In this document: piece after piece, positions 17,186 through 25,483 of the stretch | How positions within the stretch are numbered: the first letter of the stretch is position 1 | Layout of the letters: each line of letters starts with the position of its first letter | Source: Parabacteroides sp. | Lineage (GTDB): Bacteria > Bacteroidota > Bacteroidia > Bacteroidales > Tannerellaceae | NCBI GenBank assembly: GCA_017481945.1 | Contig: JAFUOJ010000003.1 | Span: forward strand, 19,739 to 83,738 | Reading direction: 5' to 3' | Length of the DNA: 64,000 bases | Made by a program: the position numbers and the translations under genes | Notes under the pieces: model-generated | Told to the model about the DNA's origin: nothing | Databases searched by the model: none | Seen by the model: the letters and a program-made list of their open reading frames with translations, nothing else

Positions 17186-18712
17186 ATGAGCGAGACATTT
17201 GAAATGGTGGCCAAGACCCTGTATGGGTTAGAAGAAATTCTGGCCGGTGAGTTATTATCTTTGGGAGCCAACGATATACAAATTGGCCGCCGGATGGTTT
17301 CTTTTACAGGTGATAAGGAGGTGCTCTATCGGGCAAACTTCTGTTGCCGCACAGCATTGCGTATCTTGAAACCAATTTATCATTTTAAGGCGAAAGATGC
17401 GGATACCGTGTATAAAGAGGTCAAAAAAGTGAAATGGGAAAACTACATGTCGTTGGATAAGACTTTTGCCATCGACTCTGTGATTTATTCAGAAGATTTC
17501 AATCATTCTAAGTTCGTTGCTTACCGCACGAAAGACGCGATTGTGGATTATTTCATGGAAAAAGAACAAAAGCGTCCTTCTGTTCGTGTAAACAACCCGG
17601 ATTTATATATTAATATCCATATTTCCCATAATGATTGTACGTTATCTATTGATAGTTCCGGAGAAAGTTTGCATAAACGTGGGTATCGCGTAGATCAGAC
17701 AGAAGCTCCGTTGAATGAGGTATTGGCTGCCGGTATGATTATGAAAACCGGTTGGAAAGGAGAATCCAATTTCGTGGATCCGATGTGTGGGTCAGGTACT
17801 TTATTGATTGAAGCTGCCATGATTGCATTAAATATTGCACCGGGTATTCATCGTAGAGAGTTTGGTTTTGAGAAGTGGATTGATTTTGACCAAGAGCTAT
17901 TTGACCGTATTTATAATGATGAGAGCCAGGAACGGGAGTTCACATTCAAATGCTATGGCTCGGATATTAGTCCGGCTGCTATTGAGATTGCGGAAAAGAA
18001 TATCCGTAGTGCCGGTTTAATGAAATATATTGATCTAAAAGTTCAACCTTTCCAACAATGTACAGAGGCTCCAAAACCCGGTATTATGGTAACCAATCCA
18101 CCGTATGGAGAACGTATTTCCAGTCGAGATCTGTTAGGACTTTATAGTATGATTGGTGAACGAGTGAAACATGTCTTTACGGATTATAAGGTTTGGATTT
18201 TAAGCTATAAGGATGAATGTTTTGATAAAATCGGTTTACGTCCGAGTGAGAAAGTCAAATTGATGAACGGTTCTTTGGAATGCGAGTATCGTTGTTATGA
18301 TATTTTTGAAGGGAAAAATAAAGATTATAAGAAGAGTTTGAACGAAGAGAATGGTGAAAAACGTTCTTCTAATTCAAATGAAAAAACATCTGCTACTCGC
18401 AAAGAGGGGCGCACTTCTCAACCGAATTTTAAAACCGCTCGTGTGGATCGTCCGGAACGTCGTTTTGCTGCTGCACATGCAGAGGATGAAAGCGAACGTG
18501 CTCTTTATATGCCGGGTAAACGCTATTTTGGGGAAGAACGTGGCGATGGTCGTTCCTCTCGTAAGGAATACAGCAAACATCCTGCTAAGAAGCATTTTAA
18601 AGACGATGAGGATTTCGGTGGGAAGAAAAAATTTAATGATCGGAAATCTGGTGGAGATCGTTCATTTAAGAAACCATTTAAAAAGAAAGGAAGAAATGAT
18701 TTTAAAGATTAA
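17186..18712 (+). CDS. THUMP-domain class I rRNA methyltransferase (RlmL/YcbY N-terminal type)
   Basis: 508 residues. It starts MSETFEMVAKTLYGLEEILAGEL, has a THUMP RNA-binding domain (about residues 50-155) and a SAM-dependent methyltransferase domain with DPMCGSGTLLIEAAM near 192, CYGSDISPAAIEIAEKN and the catalytic NPPYGERI near 306. The family methylates guanine N2 of 23S rRNA (G2445-type in E. coli). From about residue 385 to the end it carries a highly basic, low-complexity tail (KK, RR, DRPERR, KKPFKKKGRNDFKD), probably a disordered RNA-binding extension. The last 17 bases overlap the start of the DPP4 gene in another frame. Confidence 0.9.
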   Translation: MSETFEMVAKTLYGLEEILAGELLSLGANDIQIGRRMVSFTGDKEVLYRANFCCRTALRILKPIYHFKAKDADTVYKEVKKVKWENYMSLDKTFAIDSVIYSEDFNHSKFVAYRTKDAIVDYFMEKEQKRPSVRVNNPDLYINIHISHNDCTLSIDSSGESLHKRGYRVDQTEAPLNEVLAAGMIMKTGWKGESNFVDPMCGSGTLLIEAAMIALNIAPGIHRREFGFEKWIDFDQELFDRIYNDESQEREFTFKCYGSDISPAAIEIAEKNIRSAGLMKYIDLKVQPFQQCTEAPKPGIMVTNPPYGERISSRDLLGLYSMIGERVKHVFTDYKVWILSYKDECFDKIGLRPSEKVKLMNGSLECEYRCYDIFEGKNKDYKKSLNEENGEKRSSNSNEKTSATRKEGRTSQPNFKTARVDRPERRFAAAHAEDESERALYMPGKRYFGEERGDGRSSRKEYSKHPAKKHFKDDEDFGGKKKFNDRKSGGDRSFKKPFKKKGRNDFKD

Positions 18713-20906
18713 ATGGGTCAGTCTGTTTTGTGTCGTGGCATGGACGCTTTTAAATCCGTTGACTATCATGGGACAAGATAAACAGTTTACTTTGCATGAC
18801 TTAATTCCGGGTGGAAAAACACAACGCTATTTTGTCCCACAGAATCTGAGACAATTACAGTGGTGTGGCGATACATATTTGTATGTGAAAGGGGATAGTC
18901 TGTTAGGAAATGAATTGGCTAAGCCGGCGCAGTTACTTTTCACTCGTCAGCAATTGAATGAGGCACTGACAAAAGTTGGTCAACCGACAGTCGGAACTAT
19001 GCCGTTCTTTCTGGCTCCTTATAAAGAGCAACCGGTTCTCGCTTTTGTAGCGAAACAACATCGCTATCATTACAATTATGTAACGAATCAGATAGTTGCA
19101 GTATATAATTTGAAGAACTCTTGGGAGAATCAAGACTTCTGCCCCGCAAATGGCTATTTGGCCTTTACGGAAGGTGATAATTTACAGATTCTTTCTCCGG
19201 AGAATCAGGTAAGTAGTGTAACAAATGAGACTGAGAAAGGAATTGTTTGCGGTAAGTCTGTTCATCAAAATGAATTTGGCATTCACAAAGGAACTTTCTG
19301 GTCTCCGAATGGTGCTGCCTTGGCTTTTTATCGGATGGACGAGCGAATGGTGACCGATTATCCGATTGTCAATATTACAACGCGTTGTGCAACTGCAGAG
19401 CCTTTTAAATATCCGATGGCAGGAATGAAAAGCCATGAAGTAACAGTGGGTGTATATCATTTAGCTACCGGAAAGACTGTTTGGTTGAAAACGGGACTCC
19501 CTAAAGAGAAATATTTGACGAATATTGCTTGGAGTCCGGATGAAAAGAGTATTTATATTGCAGAATTGAATCGTGAACAGAATGAAATGCACTTGGTCCG
19601 TTATTCTGCTTTGACAGGAGAAAAAGAGGCTGATTTGTTCACTGAGAAAGATGAACATTATGTCGAGCCACAGAATCCGGTACTATTCTTACCACAGAAT
19701 CCGGAACAATTTATTTGGCAGAGCCGTCGGGATGGTTACAATCATCTTTATCTCTATAATACAAAAGGAGAACTGTTGAAGCAATTGACAGCCGGGAAGT
19801 GGGAAGTTCTGCACGTTTTGGGATTTGACGCTAAGGGAAAGACACTGTTTTTCTCTTCAACTCAGCCATTGCCAAATCATCCGTTGGATTATGGAGACGC
19901 ACTTTCTGTAAATACTTGGAAGTTGGATTTGAAGAAGGGGAATTGTACAAATGTGACTACTAACGAAGGTACACAAGGAGTACATACTACCCAATTGAGC
20001 GGAACAGGAAAATATCTCATTGATAACTATTCTGCTCCCGATGTTCCTCGAATCCTTTCTATTTTGGATACCCAGAAGGGAAAGACTATGCAAACTTTAT
20101 TGACAGCAAAGAATCCCTACGAAGGCTATGCCATGCCGGAGATTATTACCGGAAAAATAAAAGCAGCAGACGGTGTTACGGATTTGAATTATCGTTTGGT
20201 GAAACCGGTTGGGTTGGATGAATCCAAGAAATATCCGACAATCGTGTATGTGTATGGAGGTCCTCACGCACAGTTGGTAACGGGCGACTGGAACAACGGA
20301 GTGAGAGGCTGGGATATTTATATGGCACAACGTGGTTATGTACTCTTTACGGTTGATAGTCGAGGTTCAGCCAATCGTGGACAAGCTTTTGAAAATGTGA
20401 TTCATCGTAACTTGGGTGTAAATGAAATGGCAGACCAGGTGAAAGGGGTGGAGTTTTTGAAATCATTGCCTTATGTCGATGAAAATCGTATCGGTGTGCA
20501 TGGTTGGAGTTATGGTGGTTTCATGACGACTAATTTGATCTGCTCTTATCCGGAAATCTTTAAGGTCGGTGTTGCTGGTGGACCGGTGATTGATTGGAGC
20601 AATTATGAAATCATGTATGGTGAACGCTATATGGATCGTCCGCAAGAAAATCCGGAAGGTTATAAGAACGCCAACTTGAAATTGAAAGCGAAGAATTTAA
20701 AAGGCCATTTGTTACTGATTCACGGAGATATAGATCCTGTGGTTGTTTGGCAGCATAGTTTAGGATTTGTAAAAGCCTGTGTAGACGCTGATACCTATCC
20801 GGACTACTTCGTTTATCCTCGTCACAGACACAATGTAATTGGCAAAGACCGTCCGCATTTGTACGAGAAGATCACGAGATACTTTGATGATTATTTGAAA
20901 AATTAG
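18696..20906 (+). CDS. Dipeptidyl-peptidase IV (S9B)
   Basis: 736 residues from ATG at 18696, which gives a proper signal peptide (MILKIKWVSLFCVVAW ... TIMGQDK). The open frame runs 115 codons further upstream but only as a shadow of the methyltransferase tail. An eight-bladed propeller (residues about 40-470) precedes the alpha/beta hydrolase domain with Ser605 in HGWSYGGF, Asp in HGDIDPVVVW and His in RHRHNVIG. DPP4 removes Xaa-Pro/Ala dipeptides from peptide N-termini in the periplasm or at the surface. It complements the S46 peptidase at 12.3 kb. It overlaps the methyltransferase gene by 17 bp, and purD follows 14 bp later. Confidence 0.95.
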   Translation: MILKIKWVSLFCVVAWTLLNPLTIMGQDKQFTLHDLIPGGKTQRYFVPQNLRQLQWCGDTYLYVKGDSLLGNELAKPAQLLFTRQQLNEALTKVGQPTVGTMPFFLAPYKEQPVLAFVAKQHRYHYNYVTNQIVAVYNLKNSWENQDFCPANGYLAFTEGDNLQILSPENQVSSVTNETEKGIVCGKSVHQNEFGIHKGTFWSPNGAALAFYRMDERMVTDYPIVNITTRCATAEPFKYPMAGMKSHEVTVGVYHLATGKTVWLKTGLPKEKYLTNIAWSPDEKSIYIAELNREQNEMHLVRYSALTGEKEADLFTEKDEHYVEPQNPVLFLPQNPEQFIWQSRRDGYNHLYLYNTKGELLKQLTAGKWEVLHVLGFDAKGKTLFFSSTQPLPNHPLDYGDALSVNTWKLDLKKGNCTNVTTNEGTQGVHTTQLSGTGKYLIDNYSAPDVPRILSILDTQKGKTMQTLLTAKNPYEGYAMPEIITGKIKAADGVTDLNYRLVKPVGLDESKKYPTIVYVYGGPHAQLVTGDWNNGVRGWDIYMAQRGYVLFTVDSRGSANRGQAFENVIHRNLGVNEMADQVKGVEFLKSLPYVDENRIGVHGWSYGGFMTTNLICSYPEIFKVGVAGGPVIDWSNYEIMYGERYMDRPQENPEGYKNANLKLKAKNLKGHLLLIHGDIDPVVVWQHSLGFVKACVDADTYPDYFVYPRHRHNVIGKDRPHLYEKITRYFDDYLKN

Positions 20907-20920
20907 ACAATTAAAAAGAT

Positions 20921-22192
20921 ATGAACATATTATTGCTTGGCTCAGGCGGGCGTGAACATGCTATTGCGTGGAAGATCGCTCAAAGTCCCAAAGTGGACAA
21001 ACTATTTATTGCTCCCGGTAATGCCGGAACTGCATTGGTCGGAACAAATGTAAATATCAAGGCAGATGATTTTGCAGCTCTTAAAGAGTTCGCTTTGGCA
21101 AATGCAATTCACATGGTGGTTGTAGGTCCGGAGGATCCTTTAGTAAAGGGTGTTTATGATTTCTTTAAGAAAGACACAGCTCTGTCTGCGATTCCGGTGA
21201 TTGGTCCTTCTAAAGAGGGTGCACAGTTGGAGGGAAGTAAAGACTTCGCAAAAGCCTTCATGGTTCGTCATAATATCCCGACAGCTCGTTATAAAAGTAT
21301 CTCTGCTGAAAATTTGGAAGAGGGATATGCTTTCTTGGAAGCTTTGGAAGCCCCGTATGTGTTGAAAGCGGATGGTTTGGCTGCTGGCAAGGGCGTGTTA
21401 ATTCTGGATACTTTGGAAGAGGCAAAGAAAGAATTGGGCGATATGTTGGGCGGTATGTTTGGTGACGCCAGCAAAACCGTTGTAATCGAAGAATTCTTGG
21501 ATGGAATCGAATGTTCTGTATTTGTGATGACAGATGGTAAAGACTATAAAGTGCTTCCGGTTGCCAAAGATTATAAACGCATTGGCGAAGGCAACACCGG
21601 TCTGAATACCGGCGGTATGGGAGCCGTTTCACCCGTTCCATTTGCGGATGAAGTCTTTATGCAGAAGGTAGATGAAAGAATCATCCGTCCGACAATTGAA
21701 GGATTAAAGGCTGAAAACATCGATTACAAAGGATTCATCTTCTTAGGTTTGATTAACGTAAAGAATGAACCGATGGTGATTGAATACAACTGTCGCATGG
21801 GAGATCCGGAGACAGAGGTTGTTATGCTTCGTATTCAGAGTGATTTGGTGGACCTGTTGGAGGGTGTTGCCGAAGGAAACTTAGGCAGTCGCGTCTTAGA
21901 ACAGGATCCGCGAGCAGCTGTAACAGTGATGTTGGTCAGCGGTGGCTATCCGGAAGCTTATGAAAAGGGAAAAGTCATCAACGGATTAGATCAAGTTTCA
22001 TCGGAAAACATTGTCTTCCACGCGGGTACTCGAGTAGCAGCCGGACAAATCTTAACCAATGGCGGACGTGTCATTGCGGTTAGCTCTTACGGTGCGAACA
22101 AAGAAGAAGCCCTTGCAAAATCTTTTGAAGGTGCGAAAGTGATTGATTTTGAAAAGAAATATTTCCGTAGTGATATAGGTTTTGACCTATAA
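20921..22192 (+). CDS. purD: Phosphoribosylamine-glycine ligase (GARS)
   Basis: 423 residues, the normal length of monofunctional PurD. It catalyses the ATP-dependent joining of phosphoribosylamine and glycine in purine synthesis. N-terminal [21 protein letters not shown]-grasp motifs [16 protein letters not shown] near 148 and [24 protein letters not shown], and [11 protein letters not shown] near 290 are all present. Other pur genes are not nearby. A GC-rich hairpin follows the stop. Confidence 0.97.
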   Translation: MNILLLGSGGREHAIAWKIAQSPKVDKLFIAPGNAGTALVGTNVNIKADDFAALKEFALANAIHMVVVGPEDPLVKGVYDFFKKDTALSAIPVIGPSKEGAQLEGSKDFAKAFMVRHNIPTARYKSISAENLEEGYAFLEALEAPYVLKADGLAAGKGVLILDTLEEAKKELGDMLGGMFGDASKTVVIEEFLDGIECSVFVMTDGKDYKVLPVAKDYKRIGEGNTGLNTGGMGAVSPVPFADEVFMQKVDERIIRPTIEGLKAENIDYKGFIFLGLINVKNEPMVIEYNCRMGDPETEVVMLRIQSDLVDLLEGVAEGNLGSRVLEQDPRAAVTVMLVSGGYPEAYEKGKVINGLDQVSSENIVFHAGTRVAAGQILTNGGRVIAVSSYGANKEEALAKSFEGAKVIDFEKKYFRSDIGFDL

Positions 22193-22196
22193 TTGT

Positions 22197-22220
22197 TGAG
22201 GGGTGGCTTGTCCACCCCTT
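22197..22220 (+). terminator. Hairpin after purD
   Basis: GAGGGGTGG-CTTGT-CCACCCCTTC forms an 8-bp GC-rich stem but is followed by AACTTCCTTT rather than a pure T run, so termination may be partial. Confidence 0.45.
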
Positions 22221-22233
22221 CAACTTCCTTTCT

Positions 22234-23244
22234 ATGCGACTGACATCAAATAAATACGACCGCCGATTTGACTTCTCCACACCCGCGATTGTTTTCAACA
22301 TTTTGTTGGTGTGTTTCGCCTGTTGGGTGCTGAGTTTCTTCAATTCCGTAGGGTATCCTATCTATGGAGAGGTCTCAGATACTCCGCTGTGGAATAGCAT
22401 TTGCCAGGCATTACCGGGAAAAGAGGTCACCTACATTTCCGGACTGATTTTGATGATAGGAGGGGCTTTCCTGCTTCATCGCGCCAATTACATCTTGGTG
22501 TTGATACGCGAAAAGACGCTGCTTCCTTTCCTTTTCTATATCCTGTTCATCAGTACCAATCCGGACTTCTTTCCGCTGAAATCCACCTCTGTCGGTGTCT
22601 TTTGTTTGATTTTAGCCATGTATCAGCTCTTTATCTCTTATCATGATACGGAGGCAAAGGAGGAGGCCTACAATGCAGCCCTGCTGATTGGTATCGGCAG
22701 TCTCTTATGGGTCCATCTGTTGTGGTTTCTTCCGCTGTTTTGGATTGGAATGTATAATTTTCGGACGCTGACGCTTCGTACCTTCCTTGCTTCCCTTTTG
22801 GGGGTGGCCACTGTCTATTGGTTTCTACTCGGTTGGTGTGTCCTGCAACGGGATTTTACTCCTTTCACTGTCCCTTTCTCCATGCTCTTCAAAATCCGTT
22901 TCTTGGCGACTGAAGCGCCTGCTTTCCTGAACTGGGTAACGATTCTGGTGATTGCTTTATTGACGGTCATAGCCTCTGTAAACATCCTTTCGCACAAAGT
23001 AGAGGATTCCTTGCGTTCCCGTCAGTATCTTTCTTTTCTCATACTGATGTCTGCCTGGGCTTTTGCCCTCTATTTCCTGTATGAACAGGTATCAGAGGAG
23101 TTTCTGGAGACTGCTTGCGTCCCCACATCCATTTTGATTGCCCATTTCTTTACGGTGACGAAGGGGCGGATGGTCCCTTGGCTGTTCGGGGCTTCAGTAG
23201 TTATTTTGGTGGCAGCTTCATTCATTCGTTTATGGAATTTCTGA
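22234..23244 (+). CDS. Multi-pass membrane protein (DUF6427-like)
   Basis: 336 residues with about nine hydrophobic helices and no catalytic motif that I recognise. The start MRLTSNKYDRRFDFSTPAIV followed by long helices, and short positively charged loops, resembles a Bacteroidetes-specific family of integral membrane proteins (DUF6427 by recall). The function is unknown. Its last 13 bases overlap the DedA-like gene, so the two are probably cotranscribed. The region is more GC-rich than that before 22 kb. Confidence 0.6.
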   Translation: MRLTSNKYDRRFDFSTPAIVFNILLVCFACWVLSFFNSVGYPIYGEVSDTPLWNSICQALPGKEVTYISGLILMIGGAFLLHRANYILVLIREKTLLPFLFYILFISTNPDFFPLKSTSVGVFCLILAMYQLFISYHDTEAKEEAYNAALLIGIGSLLWVHLLWFLPLFWIGMYNFRTLTLRTFLASLLGVATVYWFLLGWCVLQRDFTPFTVPFSMLFKIRFLATEAPAFLNWVTILVIALLTVIASVNILSHKVEDSLRSRQYLSFLILMSAWAFALYFLYEQVSEEFLETACVPTSILIAHFFTVTKGRMVPWLFGASVVILVAASFIRLWNF

Positions 23245-23681
23245 TTGCATACGGATATATTGGCGTTTTCATTGCCTCGTTCTTGGCGGCAACCGTTCTG
23301 CCGTTTAGCAGCGAAGTGGTCTTGACGGGCGTACTGCTCACAGGTGCTGCCTATTGGCCCTGCATGATTGCAGCCACGTTAGGGAATTTTTTGGGAGGCA
23401 TGAGCTGTTATTGGCTCGGTATGTTGGGCAAGATCGAATGGATTGAGAAGTATTTGAAGCTGGACCCTGTCAAACTGCAAAAAGTGCAGGATTGGATTGC
23501 CGGAAAGGGTTCTTGGATTGCCTTTTTTGTCTTCCTTCCCGGCATTGGCGATTTCATCGCGGTTGCACTCGGTTATTTAAGAGGCAACGTATGGATTGTC
23601 GCCATCTCCATGTTCCTTGGCAAAGCCATCCGCTACTGGGTTTGGATGGAATTGGTCTATAAGGTCCAGGGACTTCTATAG
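23232..23681 (+). CDS. DedA/YqaA-family small membrane protein
   Basis: 149 residues from ATG at 23232 (MEFLIAYGYIGVFIASFLAA), preferred over a longer frame that would overlap the upstream gene by 130 bp. It has the SNARE-associated/VTT fold of YqaA proteins: re-entrant SEVVLTGVLLTG, GNFLGGMSCYWLG, and FLPGIGDFIAVALGYLRGN. Relatives translocate undecaprenyl phosphate or phospholipids across the membrane. It may therefore act in envelope lipid recycling, but the YqaA branch itself is poorly characterised. Confidence 0.85.
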   Translation: MEFLIAYGYIGVFIASFLAATVLPFSSEVVLTGVLLTGAAYWPCMIAATLGNFLGGMSCYWLGMLGKIEWIEKYLKLDPVKLQKVQDWIAGKGSWIAFFVFLPGIGDFIAVALGYLRGNVWIVAISMFLGKAIRYWVWMELVYKVQGLL

Positions 23682-23939
23682 AAAAGATACCTTTTTCTCT
23701 TTTACTTCTAATTTAATTTCAGATTGATTTTCGTATATAAATTTCCTTCACGCATATAGAGCGTTCGGATCTGTCCCTTCCCCTGCCGCTCATTATAGTA
23801 TAGCAGAACCCTGTTCTTATCCTCTGTTTCCTCAATTATAATCTGATTCTGCGCTTCGCTGTCCAAAAGAATCTCTCCATCTTTACTTGGCAGCGTCAGT
23901 TCGAATGTATCCCAAATATACATTTCAATTGTTTCGCTT

Positions 23940-24464
23940 TCATTCGCCGGTAGCTCGCTTGCTTGAGGGTAGATCGGAAACTATTCTTTCTTCTCTTTTT
24001 TCAGATTCAGGCGACGGAGTTCCATCTGTTTGTCCCTCTCCATCTCTATTTTCAGTATTTTCCCCGAGATGTAAGCTCTCTCTTCCTTGGTTTTCACCGT
24101 TTTCAGCATTTTCTTTAACGCCGCTATCTGTACCCCCCTGTTTATCGCTTCCATCAAGGCTTCCTTTCCTTCTCTGCTCATAATATTCAGTTATTTTTCT
24201 AATTAATTCTTCTTTGTTTTTAACTCTTGGATCGTTATTGACAGTGATAAAGATTTCGTTCATTACCTCGTCGATAGACTCATCCTTTGTTTGATCAATT
24301 TTTTCTTTACATTGATTGAACAAATCTAATTCATTTTTGCTATCATCTTCAACGATTTTGTTTAAATCATCTATTCCTAATTGTTTTTTAAGATCTGACA
24401 ATATTTCACTTTCTATTTCGGCAAGAGCTTTTTTCTGTTCCTCGTTGATGAATTTTCGGTGCAA
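23940..24464 (-). CDS. Charged helical protein encoded mainly in the insert (hypothetical)
   Basis: 174 residues if started at the ATG at 24464, which lies 8 bases upstream of the insert border. Residues 4-98 look like real protein: EEQKKALAEIESEILSDLKK, DDLNKIVEDDSKNELDLFN, EVMNEIFITVNNDPRVKNKE, ELIRKITEYYEQRR. This is acidic, helical and probably coiled-coil. After about residue 98 the sequence turns into a low-complexity G/E/N/D-rich tail that is probably the shadow of the overlapping second frame. A plus-one frameshift near 24181 would join it to that frame. I recognise no family. Confidence 0.4.
   Translation of the reverse strand: MHRKFINEEQKKALAEIESEILSDLKKQLGIDDLNKIVEDDSKNELDLFNQCKEKIDQTKDESIDEVMNEIFITVNNDPRVKNKEELIRKITEYYEQRRKGSLDGSDKQGGTDSGVKENAENGENQGRESLHLGENTENRDGEGQTDGTPSPESEKREERIVSDLPSSKRATGE
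23975..24456 (-). mobile_element. 482-bp insert of unknown type, flanked by a 3-bp direct repeat
   Basis: Inferred from the split lipoprotein gene. CGG (plus strand) occurs at both borders, at 23975-23977 and 24457-24459, as a 3-bp target duplication would. Removal restores the host frame (482 is 2 mod 3, and the two halves differ by just that phase). Nearly all of the insert is coding on the same strand as its host: one frame from the 5-prime border, then an overlapping second frame ending in TAG 3 bases before the 3-prime CCG. I see no clear terminal inverted repeats and no transposase, integrase or reverse transcriptase motifs. A captured DNA fragment is an alternative to a mobile unit. 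Confidence 0.5.
23981..24181 (-). CDS. Second small charged helical reading frame of the insert (hypothetical)
   Basis: 66 residues from ATG at 24181 to TAG at 23981. The sequence MSREGKEALMEAINRGVQIA, ALKKMLKTVKTKEERAYI, KILKIEMERDKQMELRRLNL is regular amphipathic helix, more protein-like than the parallel stretch of the overlapping frame. It starts inside the end of the credible part of the upstream frame (overlap around ATTATGAGCAG). It may be a separate gene or the C-terminal half of one protein after a frameshift. No family recognised. Confidence 0.4.
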   Translation of the reverse strand: MSREGKEALMEAINRGVQIAALKKMLKTVKTKEERAYISGKILKIEMERDKQMELRRLNLKKEKKE

Positions 24465-24941
24465 ACTTTACGACTGCCCCTATGTTTTCTCCCTCCTTTT
24501 GTATTTCGGACGCTACATAGATTTGATAATAGAATGAACCCAGTTGCATAGCTGATTTTCCGGAAGGGAATTTGAGGATTTGATCCTCGTCAAAGATTTG
24601 ATAACGATTTCCCGGCAGAACCGCTAATTTTCTCATTCTCTCTTTGTTCAACTTCGGATCTACAACCTTCCCTAAGCCTTTGGAGCTTCCTAATTCCACT
24701 AAACTAAAGGAAATACCTTGGAAGTTGTTTTCTTCCGTAATAAAAATATCCGATTCCCCTAAAAGCGTTCTCCCATGCTCTGCATTCAACATGTTCAAGG
24801 TGTTCACACTGTCAAATTCATTTACCGAATCGTCATCTGAACAAGACATACACAAACAAAGGTTTGCCATTAGCAACACTTGAAAAAATAGACTCTTTTT
24901 CATATACACTTACTTTTTATAATTAATAAATAGGTAAAAAA

Positions 24942-24984
24942 GGTTCACAAATATAGAAATATATTTGCGAACCGGTTCACAAAT
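24942..24984. promoter_or_regulatory. Palindrome plus direct repeat upstream of the interrupted lipoprotein
   Basis: GGTTCACAAATATA (24942-24955) and TATATTTGCGAACC (24960-24973) form a near-perfect 14-bp inverted repeat with a GAAA loop. A third half-site GGTTCACAAAT follows at 24974-24984. On the minus strand this region contains TATATTTG, a Bacteroidetes minus-7-like box 36 bases or so before the lipoprotein start. It is a candidate operator, possibly for the AraC-type regulator encoded next door; it could also be that gene's terminator. Confidence 0.5.
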
Positions 24985-25009
24985 GCGGAAAGCTAATCCA
25001 TTTTCTCTT

Positions 25010-25441
25010 TTATTTCTGTTTCCAACGCCAATGAGTTGGCGGCAGCCCGTTGCGTTCGACAAAGGAACGACTAAAGCTTTTGATACTCCGGTAGCCCATC
25101 TTCTGCGCAACTTTCTCGATTTTCCAATCCGTATGAAGCAAAACATCGTAGACGCAAAGCCAAATATAGTCGTCAATCCACGTTTCCGCCCGTATGCCGG
25201 TCAATACTTTTATACATCCGGTCAGCTCTGCCGTTGTGACTCCCAACAGTTTGGCATAGAAACCTACGCCATGCTGCATATGTTGACGAATCAAGTCCGC
25301 GAAATAGTCCAAAAACTCGTTTCCCGTCTTCTTATGATGAATGACTCCATTCTGTGCTCCTGCCCAAAGCTCCGCTTCTGTTGCCTCCCTTCCTAAGTAA
25401 GAGATAAAAATATCTTTTGGTAAAATCTTCTTGTATGCCAT
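25010..25441 (-). CDS. Small AraC-type helix-turn-helix protein
   Basis: 143 residues. The C-terminal 65 residues have the AraC/XylS DNA-binding form: TWIDDYIWLCVYDVLLHTDW, IEKVAQKMGYRSIKSFSRSF (second HTH helix), VERNGLPPTHWRWKQK. The N-terminal 70 residues (MAYKKILPKDIFISYLGREA) do not resemble the usual cupin sensor, and the protein is half the normal AraC length. So it may be a small regulator without a ligand domain. It lies between the 41-bp repeat array (upstream) and the palindrome before the lipoprotein gene (downstream), which makes either a plausible target. Confidence 0.7.
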   Translation of the reverse strand: MAYKKILPKDIFISYLGREATEAELWAGAQNGVIHHKKTGNEFLDYFADLIRQHMQHGVGFYAKLLGVTTAELTGCIKVLTGIRAETWIDDYIWLCVYDVLLHTDWKIEKVAQKMGYRSIKSFSRSFVERNGLPPTHWRWKQK

Positions 25442-25483
25442 AAACTGCTCCTTTTAGGACTGCCAAGATAGCTATTTTTTCTC

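Larger units (their letters stand above)
23708..24903 (-). pseudogene. DUF5036-like lipoprotein gene interrupted by a 482-bp insert
   Basis: The 5-prime half (24903 to 24457, 149 codons) has a lipoprotein signal (MKKSLFFQVLLMANLCLCMS, lipobox Cys then SDDD) and reads to AVVKFAP. The 3-prime half (23974 to 23708, 88 codons) reads IYPQASELPANESETIEMYI through REGNLYTKINLKLN. If bases 23975-24456 are removed, the halves join exactly in phase at a CCG codon, giving a 237-residue protein of the Bacteroidales lipoprotein type I recognise as DUF5036-like (TLNMLNAEHGRTLLGESDIF, LPGNRYQIFDEDQILKFPSG). As it stands, translation from the N-terminal half runs 17 codons into the insert and stops. The start at the second Met of MYMKK is chosen by signal-peptide shape. 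Confidence 0.75.

Noticed and set aside
18351-18695. 115-codon N-terminal extension of DPP4
   Set aside because: It is the out-of-frame shadow of the methyltransferase's repetitive basic tail; the signal peptide begins at 18696.
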